Made by a program: the position numbers and the translations under genes. The notes beneath the pieces are model-generated. The model saw nothing but the letters and a program-made list of their open reading frames with translations, searched no databases and was not told the DNA's origin. 64,000 bases of DNA, taken from the NCBI RefSeq assembly GCF_000410515.1, contig NC_021500.1:3782001-3846000 (forward strand), in the 5' to 3' direction. Below are positions 26,725-37,996 of the stretch, in pieces (position 1 is the first letter of the stretch; each line of letters begins with the position of its first letter). The stretch is from Enterobacter sp. R4-368 (GTDB taxonomy: Bacteria > Pseudomonadota > Gammaproteobacteria > Enterobacterales > Enterobacteriaceae).

Positions 26725-27291
26725 TTAGTGCTTCTCGCCAATTGGCAGCACCGTGCGTTCGAACTGTTCGTTCAGCACTTCGCCCATCGCCAGATAGATT
26801 GCGCTGGCACCACATACCAGACCGATCCAGCCTGCAACGTGAACAATGCCTTCGTTATCAGCCAGGTGGCCAATTGCCAGCAGCGCGAACAGCACCGTCA
26901 GGCTCAGGAAGACGAATTGCAGTGCGCGTGCGCCTTTCAGCGTGCCGAAGAACATAAACAGTGTGAATACGCCCCAGATGCCTAAATAAACGCCCAGGAA
27001 ATGGCCGTTGGTTGCTTCTGCCAGCCCCATTTTCGGGAACAGCAGGATCGCTACCAGCGTCAACCAGAAAGAGCCGTAGGAGGTGAACGCAGTTAAACCG
27101 AAGGTGTTGCCTTTTTTATACTCAAGCAGACCGGCAAAAATTTGTGCGATACCACCATAGAAAATGCCCATCGCCAGGATAATGACATCCATCGGGAACA
27201 AACCAATATTGTGCAGGTTAAGCAGAATAGTGGTCATGCCGAAGCCCATTAAGCCCAGCGGAGCCGGATTAGCCAACTTAGTGTTGCCCAT
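26725..27291 (-). CDS. satP: Succinate-acetate/proton symporter SatP
   Basis: SatP (YaaH) is a six-helix inner-membrane acetate and succinate uptake protein of the GPR1/FUN34/YaaH family. The 188 residues equal E. coli. The family motif NPAPLGLMGFGMTT is at residues 8-21, followed by GIFYGGIAQIFAGLLEYKKGNTFG and the C-terminal AIYLAMGEVLNE. Its leader (minus strand, about 27330-27365) contains a GC-rich potential hairpin. Divergent dnaK follows on the other side. Confidence 0.96.
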   Translation of the reverse strand: MGNTKLANPAPLGLMGFGMTTILLNLHNIGLFPMDVIILAMGIFYGGIAQIFAGLLEYKKGNTFGLTAFTSYGSFWLTLVAILLFPKMGLAEATNGHFLGVYLGIWGVFTLFMFFGTLKGARALQFVFLSLTVLFALLAIGHLADNEGIVHVAGWIGLVCGASAIYLAMGEVLNEQFERTVLPIGEKH

Positions 27292-27437
27292 AATTCCTCA
27301 AAATAAATCAATATGAAAAGGGAAAATGAAAGCCCCGCGTCGGTATTGAGGAGGCGGGGCGCGGCATCATAAATAGCGCCATTGAACCTGTCTATGATCT
27401 GAACAGGTGTAAATTAAAAAATTTTTTACCGCTCCCC

Positions 27438-27465
27438 CTTGATGCGCGAGCTTGCGACCCCATCT
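27438..27465 (+). promoter_or_regulatory. Sigma-32 heat-shock promoter of dnaKJ
   Basis: CTTGAT (27438-27443), a 14-base spacer and CCCCATCT (27458-27465) match the RpoH consensus CTTGAA-N13/17-CCCCATNT. It lies about 120 bases upstream of dnaK, like the E. coli dnaK P1 promoter, and the surrounding sequence (GTAGTCAACCGCAGTG) is also conserved. Confidence 0.93.
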
Positions 27466-27587
27466 TGTAGTCAACCGCAGTGTGTGAGCCTGAATAAAAA
27501 ACAATACAGGGTAGTTGAAACCGCACGTTTCGCCCTTATTACAGGTTCACAACCACATGATGACGAATTTTTAGTGGAGACGTTTAG

Positions 27588-29501
27588 ATGGGTAAAATTA
27601 TTGGTATCGACCTTGGGACAACCAACTCTTGTGTAGCCATTATGGATGGCGCTCAGGCTCGTGTGCTGGAGAACGCCGAAGGCGATCGCACCACGCCTTC
27701 TATTATCGCTTATACACAGGATGGCGAAACTCTGGTAGGTCAGCCGGCTAAACGTCAGGCAGTGACGAACCCGCAAAACACTTTGTTTGCGATCAAACGC
27801 CTGATTGGCCGTCGCTTCCAGGACGAGGAAGTCCAGCGTGACGAATCTATCATGCCGTACAAAATCATCGCAGCCGACAACGGCGATGCGTGGATTGATG
27901 TAAAAGGCACCAAAATGGCGCCGCCGCAGATTTCTGCGGAAGTGCTGAAAAAAATGAAGAAAACCGCTGAAGATTACCTGGGTGAACCGGTAACTGAAGC
28001 TGTTATCACCGTTCCGGCTTACTTTAACGATGCGCAGCGTCAGGCAACCAAAGACGCCGGTCGTATCGCAGGTCTGGAAGTTAAACGTATTATCAACGAA
28101 CCGACAGCGGCAGCGCTGGCGTACGGTCTGGATAAAGAAACCGGCAACCGTACTATCGCGGTATATGACCTGGGTGGCGGTACTTTCGATATCTCTATCA
28201 TCGAAATCGATGAAGTTGATGGCGAAAAAACCTTCGAAGTTCTGGCAACCAACGGTGATACCCACCTGGGTGGTGAAGACTTCGACAGCCGTCTGATCAA
28301 CTACCTGGTAGAAGAGTTCAAGAAAGATCAGGGTATCGATCTGCGTAACGATCCGCTGGCGATGCAGCGTCTGAAAGAAGCGGCAGAAAAAGCGAAAATT
28401 GAGCTCTCTTCCGCGCAGCAGACTGACGTGAACCTGCCGTATATCACTGCAGATGCGACTGGTCCGAAACACATGAACATCAAAGTGACTCGCGCGAAAC
28501 TGGAAAGCCTGGTTGAAGACCTGGTTAACCGTTCCATCGAGCCGCTGAAAGTTGCGCTGCAGGATGCGGGTCTGTCCGTATCTGACATCAACGACGTGAT
28601 CCTGGTCGGTGGCCAGACGCGTATGCCGATGGTGCAGAAAAAAGTGGCCGAGTTCTTCGGTAAAGAGCCGCGTAAAGACGTTAACCCGGACGAAGCCGTT
28701 GCTATCGGTGCTGCGGTGCAGGGCGGTGTTCTGACTGGTGAAGTGAAAGACGTTCTTCTGCTGGACGTTACCCCGCTGTCGCTGGGTATCGAAACCATGG
28801 GCGGCGTGATGACTGCGCTGATCAACAAAAACACCACTATCCCGACCAAGCACAGCCAGGTGTTCTCTACTGCGGAAGACAACCAGTCTGCGGTAACCAT
28901 CCATGTGCTGCAGGGTGAGCGTAAACGTGCGTCTGATAACAAATCGCTGGGTCAGTTCAACCTCGATGGTATCAACCCGGCACCGCGCGGTATGCCGCAG
29001 ATTGAAGTTACCTTCGACATCGACGCTGATGGTATTTTGCACGTGTCTGCGAAAGATAAAAATACCAACCGCGAGCAGAAGATCACCATCAAGGCTTCTT
29101 CTGGTCTGAACGAAGATGAAATCCAGAAAATGGTACGCGATGCTGAAGCAAACGCTGAAGCTGACCGTAAATTTGAAGAACTGGTGCAGACCCGTAACCA
29201 GGCAGACCATCTGCTGCACAGCACCCGTAAGCAGGTTGAAGAAGCAGGCGATAAACTGCCGGCGGAAGACAAAACTGCTATCGACGCTGCGCTGAGCGAG
29301 CTGGAAGCGGCGCTGAAAGGCGAAGACAAGGCTGACATCGAAGCGAAAATGCAGGCGCTGGCGCAGGCTTCCCAGAAACTGCTGGAAATCGCACAGCAAC
29401 AGCACGCGCAACAGCAGGCGGGCGCTGATGCTTCTGCGAACAACGCGAAAGACGACGATGTTGTTGACGCCGAGTTTGAAGAAGTAAAAGACAAAAAATA
29501 A
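27588..29501 (+). CDS. dnaK: Molecular chaperone DnaK (Hsp70)
   Basis: DnaK is the ATP-dependent Hsp70 chaperone that folds new and stress-damaged proteins with DnaJ and GrpE and keeps sigma-32 in check. The 637 residues match the family (638 in E. coli). The ATPase domain opens [14 protein letters not shown] and has [17 protein letters not shown] and GGQTRMP motifs. The linker DVLLLDV is followed by the substrate-binding domain and helical lid, ending [11 protein letters not shown]. Codon use is strongly biased, as expected for an abundant protein. Confidence 0.99.
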   Translation: MGKIIGIDLGTTNSCVAIMDGAQARVLENAEGDRTTPSIIAYTQDGETLVGQPAKRQAVTNPQNTLFAIKRLIGRRFQDEEVQRDESIMPYKIIAADNGDAWIDVKGTKMAPPQISAEVLKKMKKTAEDYLGEPVTEAVITVPAYFNDAQRQATKDAGRIAGLEVKRIINEPTAAALAYGLDKETGNRTIAVYDLGGGTFDISIIEIDEVDGEKTFEVLATNGDTHLGGEDFDSRLINYLVEEFKKDQGIDLRNDPLAMQRLKEAAEKAKIELSSAQQTDVNLPYITADATGPKHMNIKVTRAKLESLVEDLVNRSIEPLKVALQDAGLSVSDINDVILVGGQTRMPMVQKKVAEFFGKEPRKDVNPDEAVAIGAAVQGGVLTGEVKDVLLLDVTPLSLGIETMGGVMTALINKNTTIPTKHSQVFSTAEDNQSAVTIHVLQGERKRASDNKSLGQFNLDGINPAPRGMPQIEVTFDIDADGILHVSAKDKNTNREQKITIKASSGLNEDEIQKMVRDAEANAEADRKFEELVQTRNQADHLLHSTRKQVEEAGDKLPAEDKTAIDAALSELEAALKGEDKADIEAKMQALAQASQKLLEIAQQQHAQQQAGADASANNAKDDDVVDAEFEEVKDKK

Positions 29502-29526
29502 TCGCCCTGATGCAGGGTAGATAACC

Positions 29527-29561
29527 AGCACGGGCGTCGGGGTTTTCTCCACGCCCGTGCT
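29527..29561 (+). promoter_or_regulatory. dnaK-dnaJ intergenic hairpin
   Basis: A perfect 11-bp stem (AGCACGGGCGT/ACGCCCGTGCT) closes a 13-base loop between dnaK and dnaJ. It lacks a T-run, so it is more likely an mRNA processing or partial termination element that sets the DnaK to DnaJ ratio. In E. coli a short RNA has been mapped in this gap. Confidence 0.7.
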
Positions 29562-29586
29562 CGTATGTTAAGGGGCAGATAAACCG

Positions 29587-30732
29587 ATGGCGAAGCAAGA
29601 CTATTACGAGATTTTAGGCGTTCCGAAAACAGCGGAAGAGCGTGAAATCAAAAAGGCGTACAAACGCCTGGCCATGAAATATCACCCGGACCGCAACCAG
29701 GGCGATAAAGAGGCCGAAGCTAAATTCAAAGAAATTAAAGAAGCCTACGAAGTCCTGACCGATGCCCAAAAACGTGCGGCTTACGATCAGTACGGCCATG
29801 CGGCGTTTGAACAAGGCGGCATGGGCGGTGGTGGGTTCGGCGGCGGCGGTTTTGGCGGCGGCGCGGACTTCAGCGATATTTTCGGCGACGTGTTTGGCGA
29901 TATTTTCGGCGGTGGCCGTGGTCGTCAGCGCGCGGCGCGCGGCGCGGATTTGCGCTACAACATGGATTTGACGCTGGAAGAAGCCGTTCGCGGCGTCACA
30001 AAAGAGATCCGTATTCCTACGCTTGAAGAGTGCGACGTGTGCCACGGCAGCGGCGCGAAAGCGGGTACGCAGCCGCAGACCTGTCCGACCTGTCACGGTT
30101 CTGGCCAGGTACAGATGCGCCAGGGCTTTTTTGCCGTGCAGCAGACCTGTCCGCACTGTCAGGGGCGGGGTACGCTGATTAAAGATCCATGCAATAAATG
30201 TCACGGTCATGGCCGCGTCGAAAAATCCAAAACCCTGTCCGTTAAAATCCCGGCAGGCGTGGATACCGGCGATCGCATTCGTCTGAGTGGTGAAGGCGAA
30301 GCGGGTGAACACGGTGCACCAGCAGGTGATCTGTACGTTCAGGTGCAAGTAAAACAGCACCCGATCTTTGAACGTGAAGGCAACAACTTGTACTGCGAAG
30401 TGCCGATCAACTTTGCCATGGCGGCGCTGGGCGGTGAAATCGAAGTGCCGACGCTGGATGGTCGCGTGAAGCTGAAAGTACCGACCGAAACCCAGACGGG
30501 CAAACTGTTCCGTATGCGCGGCAAAGGGGTGAAATCCGTTCGCGGCGGCGCACAGGGCGATTTGCTGTGTCGCGTGGTTGTAGAAACGCCGGTCGGCCTG
30601 AACGACAAGCAGAAACAGCTGCTGAAAGATCTGCAGGATAGCTTTGGCGGCCCGACAGGCGAAAATAATAGCCCGCGTTCCAAAAGCTTTTTCGACGGCG
30701 TGAAGAAATTCTTTGATGATTTAACCCGTTAA
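29587..30732 (+). CDS. dnaJ: Co-chaperone DnaJ (Hsp40)
   Basis: DnaJ delivers substrates to DnaK and stimulates its ATPase. The 381 residues (376 in E. coli) show the class I layout. A J-domain with HPD (YHPDRN, about 32-36) is followed by a Gly/Phe-rich region enlarged by repeats of GGGGFGG. Four CxxCxGxG zinc motifs follow ([32 protein letters not shown]), then two C-terminal beta domains. The extra residues lie in the Gly/Phe region. Confidence 0.98.
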   Translation: MAKQDYYEILGVPKTAEEREIKKAYKRLAMKYHPDRNQGDKEAEAKFKEIKEAYEVLTDAQKRAAYDQYGHAAFEQGGMGGGGFGGGGFGGGADFSDIFGDVFGDIFGGGRGRQRAARGADLRYNMDLTLEEAVRGVTKEIRIPTLEECDVCHGSGAKAGTQPQTCPTCHGSGQVQMRQGFFAVQQTCPHCQGRGTLIKDPCNKCHGHGRVEKSKTLSVKIPAGVDTGDRIRLSGEGEAGEHGAPAGDLYVQVQVKQHPIFEREGNNLYCEVPINFAMAALGGEIEVPTLDGRVKLKVPTETQTGKLFRMRGKGVKSVRGGAQGDLLCRVVVETPVGLNDKQKQLLKDLQDSFGGPTGENNSPRSKSFFDGVKKFFDDLTR

Positions 30733-30756
30733 GCCTTCTTCATGATGCGTTATCAG

Positions 30757-30781
30757 GCCCGGCTTCTGCCGGGCTTTTTTT
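30757..30781 (+). terminator. dnaJ terminator
   Basis: GCCCGGC, loop TTCT, GCCGGGC, followed by seven T residues, 24 bases after the dnaJ stop. Confidence 0.93.
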
Positions 30782-30897
30782 ATCCGCTTTTCAATTGCTC
30801 GGAAAAAGAGAGTTTATCAGCAACAATAATCTGATTTTGTCGAGGATTAGAGCGGAGTAAGATAGCCGCCACGACGTTACAGGGATCGGAGAACAAG

Positions 30898-32061
30898 ATG
30901 AAATTATTGCAACGCTTCTTTAGCAGCGATGCCTCGGGTGGCATTGTGCTGATCATTGCGGCGGCGCTGGCGATGCTCTGCGCCAACCTCGGTGCTACGC
31001 AGGATTTATACAGCTCTTTTCTGCAAACACCTGTTGAGCTGAAAGTCGGCTCGCTGGAGATCAAAAAAGATATGCTGCTGTGGATCAACGATGCGTTGAT
31101 GGCAATCTTTTTCCTGATGGTCGGTCTGGAGGTGAAATATGAACTGGTTCAGGGCACGCTCGCCAGCCGCCAGCAGGCTGTATTCCCGGTAATTGCTGCA
31201 CTCGGCGGCATGGTGGCTCCGGCGCTAATCTTTTTGCTGTTTAACCACGATAACCCCCTGGCGAGCCATGGTTGGGCCATTCCAACCGCAACCGATATCG
31301 CCTTTGCTCTCGGGGTGCTGGCGTTGTTGGGCAACCGGGTTCCGCCCGTGCTGAAAGTGTTTTTGATGGCGCTGGCGATCATTGATGATCTGGGTGCGAT
31401 TATTATTATCGCGTTGTTCTATACAAGCGACCTCTCAACACTGGCGCTGGGCGTTGCCGCTGGCGCGATTGTTGTCCTTGCTATCATGAATGCGTTGAAT
31501 ATCCGACGTATTGGCCTTTACATGCTGGTCGGCGTTGTCTTGTGGACAGCGGTACTGAAATCCGGTGTGCATGCGACCCTCGCGGGTGTGGTTGTCGGTT
31601 TCTTTGTCCCACTGCGTGAAGAAAAAGGTGTCTCTCCTCTCCATCAACTTGTGGATGCGATTAACCCGTGGGTTGGCTGGCTGATCCTGCCGTTGTTCGC
31701 GTTTGCGAACGCGGGTGTCTCATTACATGGAATGTCGCTGTCCGGGCTGGGAGATGTGTTGCCGTTGGGCATTATTGCCGGTCTTGTTATTGGCAAACCG
31801 CTTGGGATCTCGCTGTTTTGCTGGCTGGCGCTGCGTTTGAAGCTGGCGAGGTTACCGCAGGGCGCAGTGTTCAAACAGATTATGGCGGTAGGCGTGCTGT
31901 GCGGTATCGGCTTTACCATGTCGATATTTATCTCCTCGCTGGCCTTTGGCGACGCGCATGCGGAGATGGTTGCCTGGAGCAAGCTTGGGATCCTGACGGG
32001 TTCGATTCTCTCTGCGGTAACCGGTTATTGTCTGCTGCGTACACGCATTATTCGTACCTGA
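30898..32061 (+). CDS. nhaA: Na+/H+ antiporter NhaA
   Basis: NhaA exchanges two protons for one sodium or lithium ion across the inner membrane and is the main sodium and alkaline-pH antiporter. The 387 residues (388 in E. coli) contain about twelve membrane helices. Ion-binding D163 and D164 lie in [10 protein letters not shown], and the pH-sensor-region H225 in SGVHATLAG. The start follows the conserved [15 protein letters not shown]. nhaR begins 21 bases downstream. The mokC/hok locus found beside nhaA in E. coli is absent. Confidence 0.97.
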   Translation: MKLLQRFFSSDASGGIVLIIAAALAMLCANLGATQDLYSSFLQTPVELKVGSLEIKKDMLLWINDALMAIFFLMVGLEVKYELVQGTLASRQQAVFPVIAALGGMVAPALIFLLFNHDNPLASHGWAIPTATDIAFALGVLALLGNRVPPVLKVFLMALAIIDDLGAIIIIALFYTSDLSTLALGVAAGAIVVLAIMNALNIRRIGLYMLVGVVLWTAVLKSGVHATLAGVVVGFFVPLREEKGVSPLHQLVDAINPWVGWLILPLFAFANAGVSLHGMSLSGLGDVLPLGIIAGLVIGKPLGISLFCWLALRLKLARLPQGAVFKQIMAVGVLCGIGFTMSIFISSLAFGDAHAEMVAWSKLGILTGSILSAVTGYCLLRTRIIRT

Positions 32062-32082
32062 CGGCGAGCAGGACAAAGGGCG

Positions 32083-32982
32083 ATGTCGTACATAAATTAC
32101 AATCATCTCTATTACTTCTGGCATGTCTATCGGGAAGGCTCCGTCGTTGGTGCGGCGGAGGCGCTCTTCCTGACGCCACAAACTATCACCGGGCAGATCA
32201 AAGCGCTCGAGGATCGCTTACAGGGCAAGCTTTTCAAGCGTAAAGGAAGGGGACTGGAACCCACCGAGCTGGGGGCGCTGGTTTTCCGTTACGCCGATAA
32301 AATGTTTACCCTGAGCCAGGAGATGCTCGACATCATTAACTACCGCAAAGAGTCGAACCTGCTGTTTGATGTCGGCGTCGCCGATGCGCTCTCGAAAAGG
32401 CTGGTAAGCGGTATTCTCGATGCGGTTGTACAGGATGGGGAGCAGATTCACTTACGCTGTTTTGAATCCACCCATGAATTGCTGCTGGAACAGTTGAGCC
32501 AGCATCAGCTTGATATGATTATCTCCGACTGCCCTATCGATTCCACGCAGCAGGAAGGGCTGTTTTCAGTAAAAATTGGCGAGTGTAGCGTCAGTTTCTG
32601 GTGCAGTGATTCGACGCTCAAAAAACCGTTTCCGGCTTGCCTGGAAGAAAGACGCCTGTTAATACCCGGTCGGCGTTCAATGCTTGGTCGTAAGCTGCTG
32701 AACTGGTTTAACGCGCAGGGATTGCAGGTAGAAATATTGGGTGAGTTTGATGATGCGGCGCTGATGAAAGCCTTTGGCGCGGCGCATAACGCCATTTTTG
32801 TTGCACCGACGTTATATGCGGATGACTTCTATGCTGACGATCGCATGGTAGAAATCGGTCGGGTGGAAAACGTGATGGAGGAGTACCACGCTATTTTCGC
32901 AGAACGGATGATTCAGCATCCGGCGGTACAACGCATCTGCAATCGGGATTACGCCGCGCTTTTTACGCCAGCGCAGAAATAA
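32083..32982 (+). CDS. nhaR: LysR-type activator NhaR
   Basis: NhaR is a sodium-responsive LysR-family activator of nhaA and osmC, and in E. coli also of pgaABCD. The protein has 299 residues. The N-terminal winged helix-turn-helix ([18 protein letters not shown], then [19 protein letters not shown]) has the family's typical sequence. The remainder is a substrate-binding-like co-inducer domain. It is cotranscribed with nhaA and ends in a strong bidirectional terminator. Confidence 0.96.
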   Translation: MSYINYNHLYYFWHVYREGSVVGAAEALFLTPQTITGQIKALEDRLQGKLFKRKGRGLEPTELGALVFRYADKMFTLSQEMLDIINYRKESNLLFDVGVADALSKRLVSGILDAVVQDGEQIHLRCFESTHELLLEQLSQHQLDMIISDCPIDSTQQEGLFSVKIGECSVSFWCSDSTLKKPFPACLEERRLLIPGRRSMLGRKLLNWFNAQGLQVEILGEFDDAALMKAFGAAHNAIFVAPTLYADDFYADDRMVEIGRVENVMEEYHAIFAERMIQHPAVQRICNRDYAALFTPAQK

Positions 32983-33007
32983 AAAAACCCGCCGAAGCGG
33001 GTTTTTT
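32981..33007. terminator. Bidirectional terminator between nhaR and rpsT
   Basis: Stem ACCCGC/GCGGGT with loop CGAA is flanked by A6 and T6, between convergent nhaR and rpsT. Confidence 0.92.
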
Positions 33008-33029
33008 CACAAAGCCAACAACGTAGCGA

Positions 33030-33314
<285 letters not shown>

Positions 33315-33619
33315 CTATATGGACAATTCAAAGGCCGGGGAATATGCCCTTTTCGCCTTCTTTTGTCAATGGATTTGTGCAAATAAGCGCCGTTAAAGTA
33401 CAACGCTCGTTACGTATTGATGGCGCAGGATTCTAACAGCTTGCGTGCCGCGAATACAGCTTTTCCGCCAGAAAAATCGTTATCTAAGGCAGATTTTCAT
33501 GGCACAGGTAGACAGCCTGATGAAATCCTTCCCCTTTCTGCGTTGTTAAGGCAATCGTCGGTTAACGTCGCCCGCTGTACAAGGTATAATCCGACGATTT
33601 TCACTGTTTTGAGCCAGAC

Positions 33620-34561
33620 ATGAAGCTGATACGCGGCATACATAATCTCAGCCAGGCACCGCATGGGTGTGTGCTGACTATTGGTAATTTCGATGGTGTG
33701 CATCGTGGCCATCAGGCGCTATTACAAGGGCTTGGCGCTGAAGGGCGTGCCCGTGGCCTGCCGGTGGTCGTGATGATTTTTGAGCCGCAGCCGCTGGAAT
33801 TGTTCGCCGGGGAAAAAGCCCCTGCGCGGCTGACCCGCCTGCGCGAAAAGCTGCGCTTGCTGGCCGATTGCGGTGTGGACTACGTACTCTGCGTGCGCTT
33901 CGATCGCCGTTTTGCGGCGCTCACCGCACAAACGTTTGTCAGCGATTTGCTGGTTGAACGCCTTGGAGTGAAATTCCTCGCAGTCGGCGATGATTTCCGT
34001 TTTGGCGCTGGTCGCCAGGGGGATTTCTTGTTATTACAGAAGGCCGGTGAAAAGTACGGTTTCAGCGTCACCAGCACGCAAACTTTCTGCCAGGGCGGCG
34101 TGCGTGTTAGCAGCACGGCAGTGCGTCAGGCGCTGGCGGAAGATAACCTGGAACTGGCTGCAAATTTACTGGGTCACCCCTTTACCATTTCCGGGCGCGT
34201 TGTGCACGGTGATGAACTGGGGCGCACCATTGGTTTCCCGACGGCGAATTTACCGCTGCGCCGTCAGGTCTCCCCGGTCAAAGGGGTATATGCGGTCGAA
34301 GTGGCTGGACTGGGCGATGCTGTCCTTCCCGGCGTTGCCAATATTGGTACTCGCCCAACGGTCGCGGGTGTGCGCCAGCAGCTGGAAGTGCATTTGCTTG
34401 ACGTTGTAATGGACCTCTACGGGCGCCATATAGATGTAGTACTGCGTAAAAAATTACGCAACGAACAGCGATTTGCCTCGCTTGACGAACTGAAAGCGCA
34501 AATCGCCCGAGATGAGGTAGCGGCCCGCGACTTTTTTGGGCTATCTAAACCGGCTTCTTAA
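33620..34561 (+). CDS. ribF: Bifunctional riboflavin kinase / FAD synthetase
   Basis: RibF makes FMN from riboflavin and then FAD. The 313 residues match E. coli. The N-terminal adenylyltransferase domain has GNFDGVHRGH (about 22-31) and ISSTAVR-like SSTAVRQAL. The C-terminal flavokinase domain carries GRVVHGDELGRTIGFPTAN and GVANIGTRPT. It is the first gene of ribF-ileS-lspA-fkpB-ispH; ileS follows after 45 bases. Confidence 0.98.
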   Translation: MKLIRGIHNLSQAPHGCVLTIGNFDGVHRGHQALLQGLGAEGRARGLPVVVMIFEPQPLELFAGEKAPARLTRLREKLRLLADCGVDYVLCVRFDRRFAALTAQTFVSDLLVERLGVKFLAVGDDFRFGAGRQGDFLLLQKAGEKYGFSVTSTQTFCQGGVRVSSTAVRQALAEDNLELAANLLGHPFTISGRVVHGDELGRTIGFPTANLPLRRQVSPVKGVYAVEVAGLGDAVLPGVANIGTRPTVAGVRQQLEVHLLDVVMDLYGRHIDVVLRKKLRNEQRFASLDELKAQIARDEVAARDFFGLSKPAS

Positions 34562-34606
34562 GGCCTGGTGGTATTAATCAAACCGAAATACGGAACCGAG
34601 AATCTG

Positions 34607-37423
34607 ATGAGTGACTATAAATCTACCCTGAATTTGCCGGAAACAGGGTTCCCGATGCGCGGCGATCTCGCCAAGCGCGAACCGGGAATGCTGGCGCGTT
34701 GGACTGATGATGACCTGTACGGCATCATCCGTGCGGCGAAAAAAGGCAAAAAAACCTTCATTCTGCATGATGGCCCTCCATATGCGAATGGCAGCATTCA
34801 TATTGGTCACTCGGTTAACAAAATTCTCAAAGACATTATTGTGAAGTCCAAAGGACTCGCAGGATTTGACTCGCCTTATGTTCCGGGGTGGGATTGCCAC
34901 GGTCTGCCGATCGAGCTGAAAGTAGAGCAGGAATATGGCAAACCGGGTGAGAAGTTTACCGCCGCCGAATTCCGCGCTAAATGCCGCGAGTACGCCGCCA
35001 CGCAGGTTGATGGCCAGCGTAAAGACTTTATCCGCCTTGGCGTATTGGGCGACTGGTCGCACCCTTACCTGACCATGGATTTCAAAACCGAAGCCAATAT
35101 CATTCGCGCGCTCGGTAAAATCATCGGCAACGGTCATCTGCTGAAAGGTGCCAAACCGGTGCACTGGTGCGTCGACTGCCGTTCCGCACTGGCGGAAGCG
35201 GAAGTGGAGTACTACGACAAAACCTCCCCGTCTATTGATGTCGCGTTCCACGCGGTCGACCAGGACGCAGTGAAAGCTAAATTTGGTGCCGCTACCGTTA
35301 ATGGTCCAATCTCGCTGGTTATCTGGACCACCACGCCATGGACGCTGCCTGCGAACCGCGCAATTTCTCTTTCTCCGGAGTTTGACTATGCGCTGGTGCA
35401 GATTGACGGTCAGGCGCTGATCCTGGCGAAAGATCTGGTCGATAGCGTGATGAAACGCATCGGCGTTGCTGATTATTCGGTGCTGGGTACGGTAAAAGGT
35501 TCTGAACTGGAACTGATGCGCTTTAAGCACCCGTTCCTCGACTTCGACGTTCCGGCGATCCTTGGCGATCACGTCACGCTGGAAGCCGGTACCGGCGCGG
35601 TGCATACCGCAGGTGGTCACGGTCCGGATGACTATACCATTAGCCTGAAATACGGTCTGGAGATTGCCAACCCGGTTGGCCCGGATGGTACATATCTGCC
35701 GGGGACTTATCCGACGCTGGATGGCGTTAACGTCTTTAAAGCGAACGATCTCATCGTGGCGCTGCTGACTGAAAAAGGCGCGCTGCTGCACGTTGAAAAA
35801 ATGCAGCACAGCTACCCGTGCTGCTGGCGTCACAAGTCGCCGATCATCTTCCGCGCGACGCCGCAGTGGTTCGTTAGCATGGATCAGAAAGGGCTGCGCG
35901 CGCAGTCGCTGAGTGAAATCAAAAGCGTGCAGTGGATCCCGGACTGGGGCCAGGCGCGTATCGAATCGATGGTTGCTAACCGCCCGGACTGGTGTATTTC
36001 TCGCCAGCGCACCTGGGGTGTGCCGATGTCGCTGTTCGTGCATAAAGATACCGAAGAGCTGCACCCGCGCACGCTGGAATTGATTGAAGCCGTCGCCAAA
36101 CGCGTTGAAGTTGACGGTATTCAGGCATGGTGGGATCTCGACCCGCGCGACATCATGGGTGACGATGCCGACAACTATGTGAAAGTGCCGGATACGCTGG
36201 ACGTCTGGTTTGACTCCGGCTCAACCCACGCCTCTGTTGTCGATGTGCGCCCGGAATTCGCCGGCCATGCAGCAGATATGTATCTGGAAGGTTCGGATCA
36301 GCATCGCGGCTGGTTTATGTCCTCGCTGATGATCTCCACAGCGATGAAAGGCAAAGCGCCGTACCGCCAGGTGTTAACGCACGGCTTCACCGTTGATGGT
36401 CAGGGACGCAAAATGTCCAAATCCATCGGCAACACCGTTTCACCACAGGAAGTGATGAACAAACTCGGCGCGGATATTCTGCGTCTGTGGGTAGCCTCTA
36501 CTGACTATACCAGTGAGATGGCGGTTTCCGATGAGATCCTGAAACGTGCTGCCGACAGCTATCGCCGTATCCGTAACACCGCGCGCTTCCTGCTGGCGAA
36601 CCTGAACGGTTTCGATCCGGCAAAAGACATGGTGAAACCGGAAGAGATGGTGGTGCTGGATCGCTGGGCCGTTGGCTGCGCGAAAGCAGCACAAGAAGAC
36701 ATCGTTAAAGCCTACGAATCCTATGACTTCCATGAAGTGGTACAGCGCCTGATGCGCTTCTGCTCTATCGAAATGGGTTCGTTCTATCTCGACATCATCA
36801 AAGACCGCCAGTACACCGCGAAAGCGGACAGCGTGGCGCGCCGTAGCTGCCAGACCGCGCTGTATCACATCTGTGAAGCACTGGTGCGCTGGATGGCGCC
36901 GATCATGTCTTTCACCGCTGATGAGATCTGGGGTTATCTGCCAGGTTCCCGCGAGAAATATGTGTTCACCGGTGAATGGTATGAAGGTTTGTTTGGCCTG
37001 GCTGACAGCGAAGCAATGAACGATGCCTTCTGGGATGAGCTGCTGAAAGTGCGTGGCGAAGTGAACAAGGTTATCGAGCAGGCGCGCGCCGACAAGAAAG
37101 TTGGTGGGTCGCTGGAAGCGGCGGTGACGCTGTTTGCCGAGCCGGAACTGGCAGCGAAGCTGACGGCGTTGGGCACGGAATTGCGATTTGTCCTGTTGAC
37201 CTCCGGCGCAAAAGTTGCGGATTATGCCAGCGCTTCTGCGGATGCACAGCAGAGCGAGCTGCTCAAAGGGCTGAAAGTCGCATTGAGCAAAGCCGAAGGT
37301 GAGAAATGCCCGCGCTGCTGGCATTACACCACCGATGTCGGTCAGGTGGCGGAACACGCAGATATTTGCGGACGCTGTGTAAGCAACGTCGCCGGTGACG
37401 GCGAAAAACGTAAGTTTGCCTGA
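34607..37423 (+). CDS. ileS: Isoleucine-tRNA ligase
   Basis: IleS charges tRNA-Ile and edits mischarged valine. The 938 residues equal E. coli. The class I signatures are HIGH ([10 protein letters not shown] near residue 64) and KMSKS at 602-606. The CP1 editing domain lies between them and has [15 protein letters not shown], where E. coli reads HTAPGHG. The C-terminal zinc site is CPRCWHY with CGRC. ATG at 34607 follows CGGAACCGAG; an upstream in-frame GTG at 34568 is not conserved. The stop overlaps the lspA start by one base. Confidence 0.98.
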   Translation: MSDYKSTLNLPETGFPMRGDLAKREPGMLARWTDDDLYGIIRAAKKGKKTFILHDGPPYANGSIHIGHSVNKILKDIIVKSKGLAGFDSPYVPGWDCHGLPIELKVEQEYGKPGEKFTAAEFRAKCREYAATQVDGQRKDFIRLGVLGDWSHPYLTMDFKTEANIIRALGKIIGNGHLLKGAKPVHWCVDCRSALAEAEVEYYDKTSPSIDVAFHAVDQDAVKAKFGAATVNGPISLVIWTTTPWTLPANRAISLSPEFDYALVQIDGQALILAKDLVDSVMKRIGVADYSVLGTVKGSELELMRFKHPFLDFDVPAILGDHVTLEAGTGAVHTAGGHGPDDYTISLKYGLEIANPVGPDGTYLPGTYPTLDGVNVFKANDLIVALLTEKGALLHVEKMQHSYPCCWRHKSPIIFRATPQWFVSMDQKGLRAQSLSEIKSVQWIPDWGQARIESMVANRPDWCISRQRTWGVPMSLFVHKDTEELHPRTLELIEAVAKRVEVDGIQAWWDLDPRDIMGDDADNYVKVPDTLDVWFDSGSTHASVVDVRPEFAGHAADMYLEGSDQHRGWFMSSLMISTAMKGKAPYRQVLTHGFTVDGQGRKMSKSIGNTVSPQEVMNKLGADILRLWVASTDYTSEMAVSDEILKRAADSYRRIRNTARFLLANLNGFDPAKDMVKPEEMVVLDRWAVGCAKAAQEDIVKAYESYDFHEVVQRLMRFCSIEMGSFYLDIIKDRQYTAKADSVARRSCQTALYHICEALVRWMAPIMSFTADEIWGYLPGSREKYVFTGEWYEGLFGLADSEAMNDAFWDELLKVRGEVNKVIEQARADKKVGGSLEAAVTLFAEPELAAKLTALGTELRFVLLTSGAKVADYASASADAQQSELLKGLKVALSKAEGEKCPRCWHYTTDVGQVAEHADICGRCVSNVAGDGEKRKFA

Positions 37424-37923
37424 TGAGTAAATCGATCTCTTCAACAGGGCTGCGCTGGCTGTGGCTGGTGGTGGTCGTGCTGATTATCGATCTGGGCAGC
37501 AAATACCTGATCCTCCAGAACTTTGCTCTGGGGGATACGGTGTCGCTGTTCCCGTCGCTTAATTTGCACTACGCGCGTAATTATGGCGCGGCATTCAGTT
37601 TTCTGGCGGACAGCGGCGGCTGGCAGCGCTGGTTCTTCGCGGGTATCGCTATCGGTATCTGCGTGGTGCTGGCGGTGCTGATGTATCGCGCTAAAGCCTC
37701 GCAAAAACTGAACAATATCGCCTATGCGCTGATTATTGGCGGCGCGCTGGGTAATCTGTTTGATCGTCTGTGGCATGGCTTTGTCGTCGATATGATCGAT
37801 TTTTATATGGGCGACTGGCATTTTGCTACCTTTAACCTTGCCGATACCGCAATTTGTATTGGCGCGGCGCTGATTGTGCTGGAAGGTTTCCTGCCCTCAA
37901 CGGTCGCGAAGAAACAAGCATAA
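37423..37923 (+). CDS. lspA: Lipoprotein signal peptidase (signal peptidase II)
   Basis: LspA removes signal peptides from prolipoproteins after diacylglyceryl modification. The 166-residue inner-membrane protein has four membrane helices. The catalytic aspartates are in VVDMIDFY and NLADTAIC, and the conserved NYGAAFSFL is in the second helix region. It is translationally coupled to ileS by the ATGA-type overlap, and a REP-like element separates it from fkpB. Confidence 0.97.
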   Translation: MSKSISSTGLRWLWLVVVVLIIDLGSKYLILQNFALGDTVSLFPSLNLHYARNYGAAFSFLADSGGWQRWFFAGIAIGICVVLAVLMYRAKASQKLNNIAYALIIGGALGNLFDRLWHGFVVDMIDFYMGDWHFATFNLADTAICIGAALIVLEGFLPSTVAKKQA

Positions 37924-37935
37924 GCCAACCGCTTT

Positions 37936-37969
37936 GTAGGCCCGGTAAGCTAAGGCTGCCGGGCAATAC
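37936..37969. repeat. REP-like element between lspA and fkpB
   Basis: The segment GTAGGCCCGGTAAG ... GCTGCCGGGCAATA has the look of a repetitive extragenic palindromic unit (GCCCGG-n-CCGGGC stem with an imperfect loop). It sits in an operon gap, where such elements often protect upstream mRNA. Confidence 0.7.
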
Positions 37970-37996
37970 AATACGAAAACATAAAGAGCAACCTGC

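Noticed and set aside
27471..29552. 693-codon minus-strand frame antisense to dnaK
   Set aside because: It is a long shadow frame produced by the strong codon bias of dnaK. Its translation has no domain character and no ribosome binding site.
33417..33623. 68-codon plus-strand frame before ribF
   Set aside because: The translation does not resemble a known protein, ends within the ribF start region, and overlaps sequence that in E. coli is read in a different frame as yaaY.
34574..36064. 496-codon minus-strand frame inside ileS
   Set aside because: It lies antisense to an intact essential gene and looks like a codon-bias shadow.
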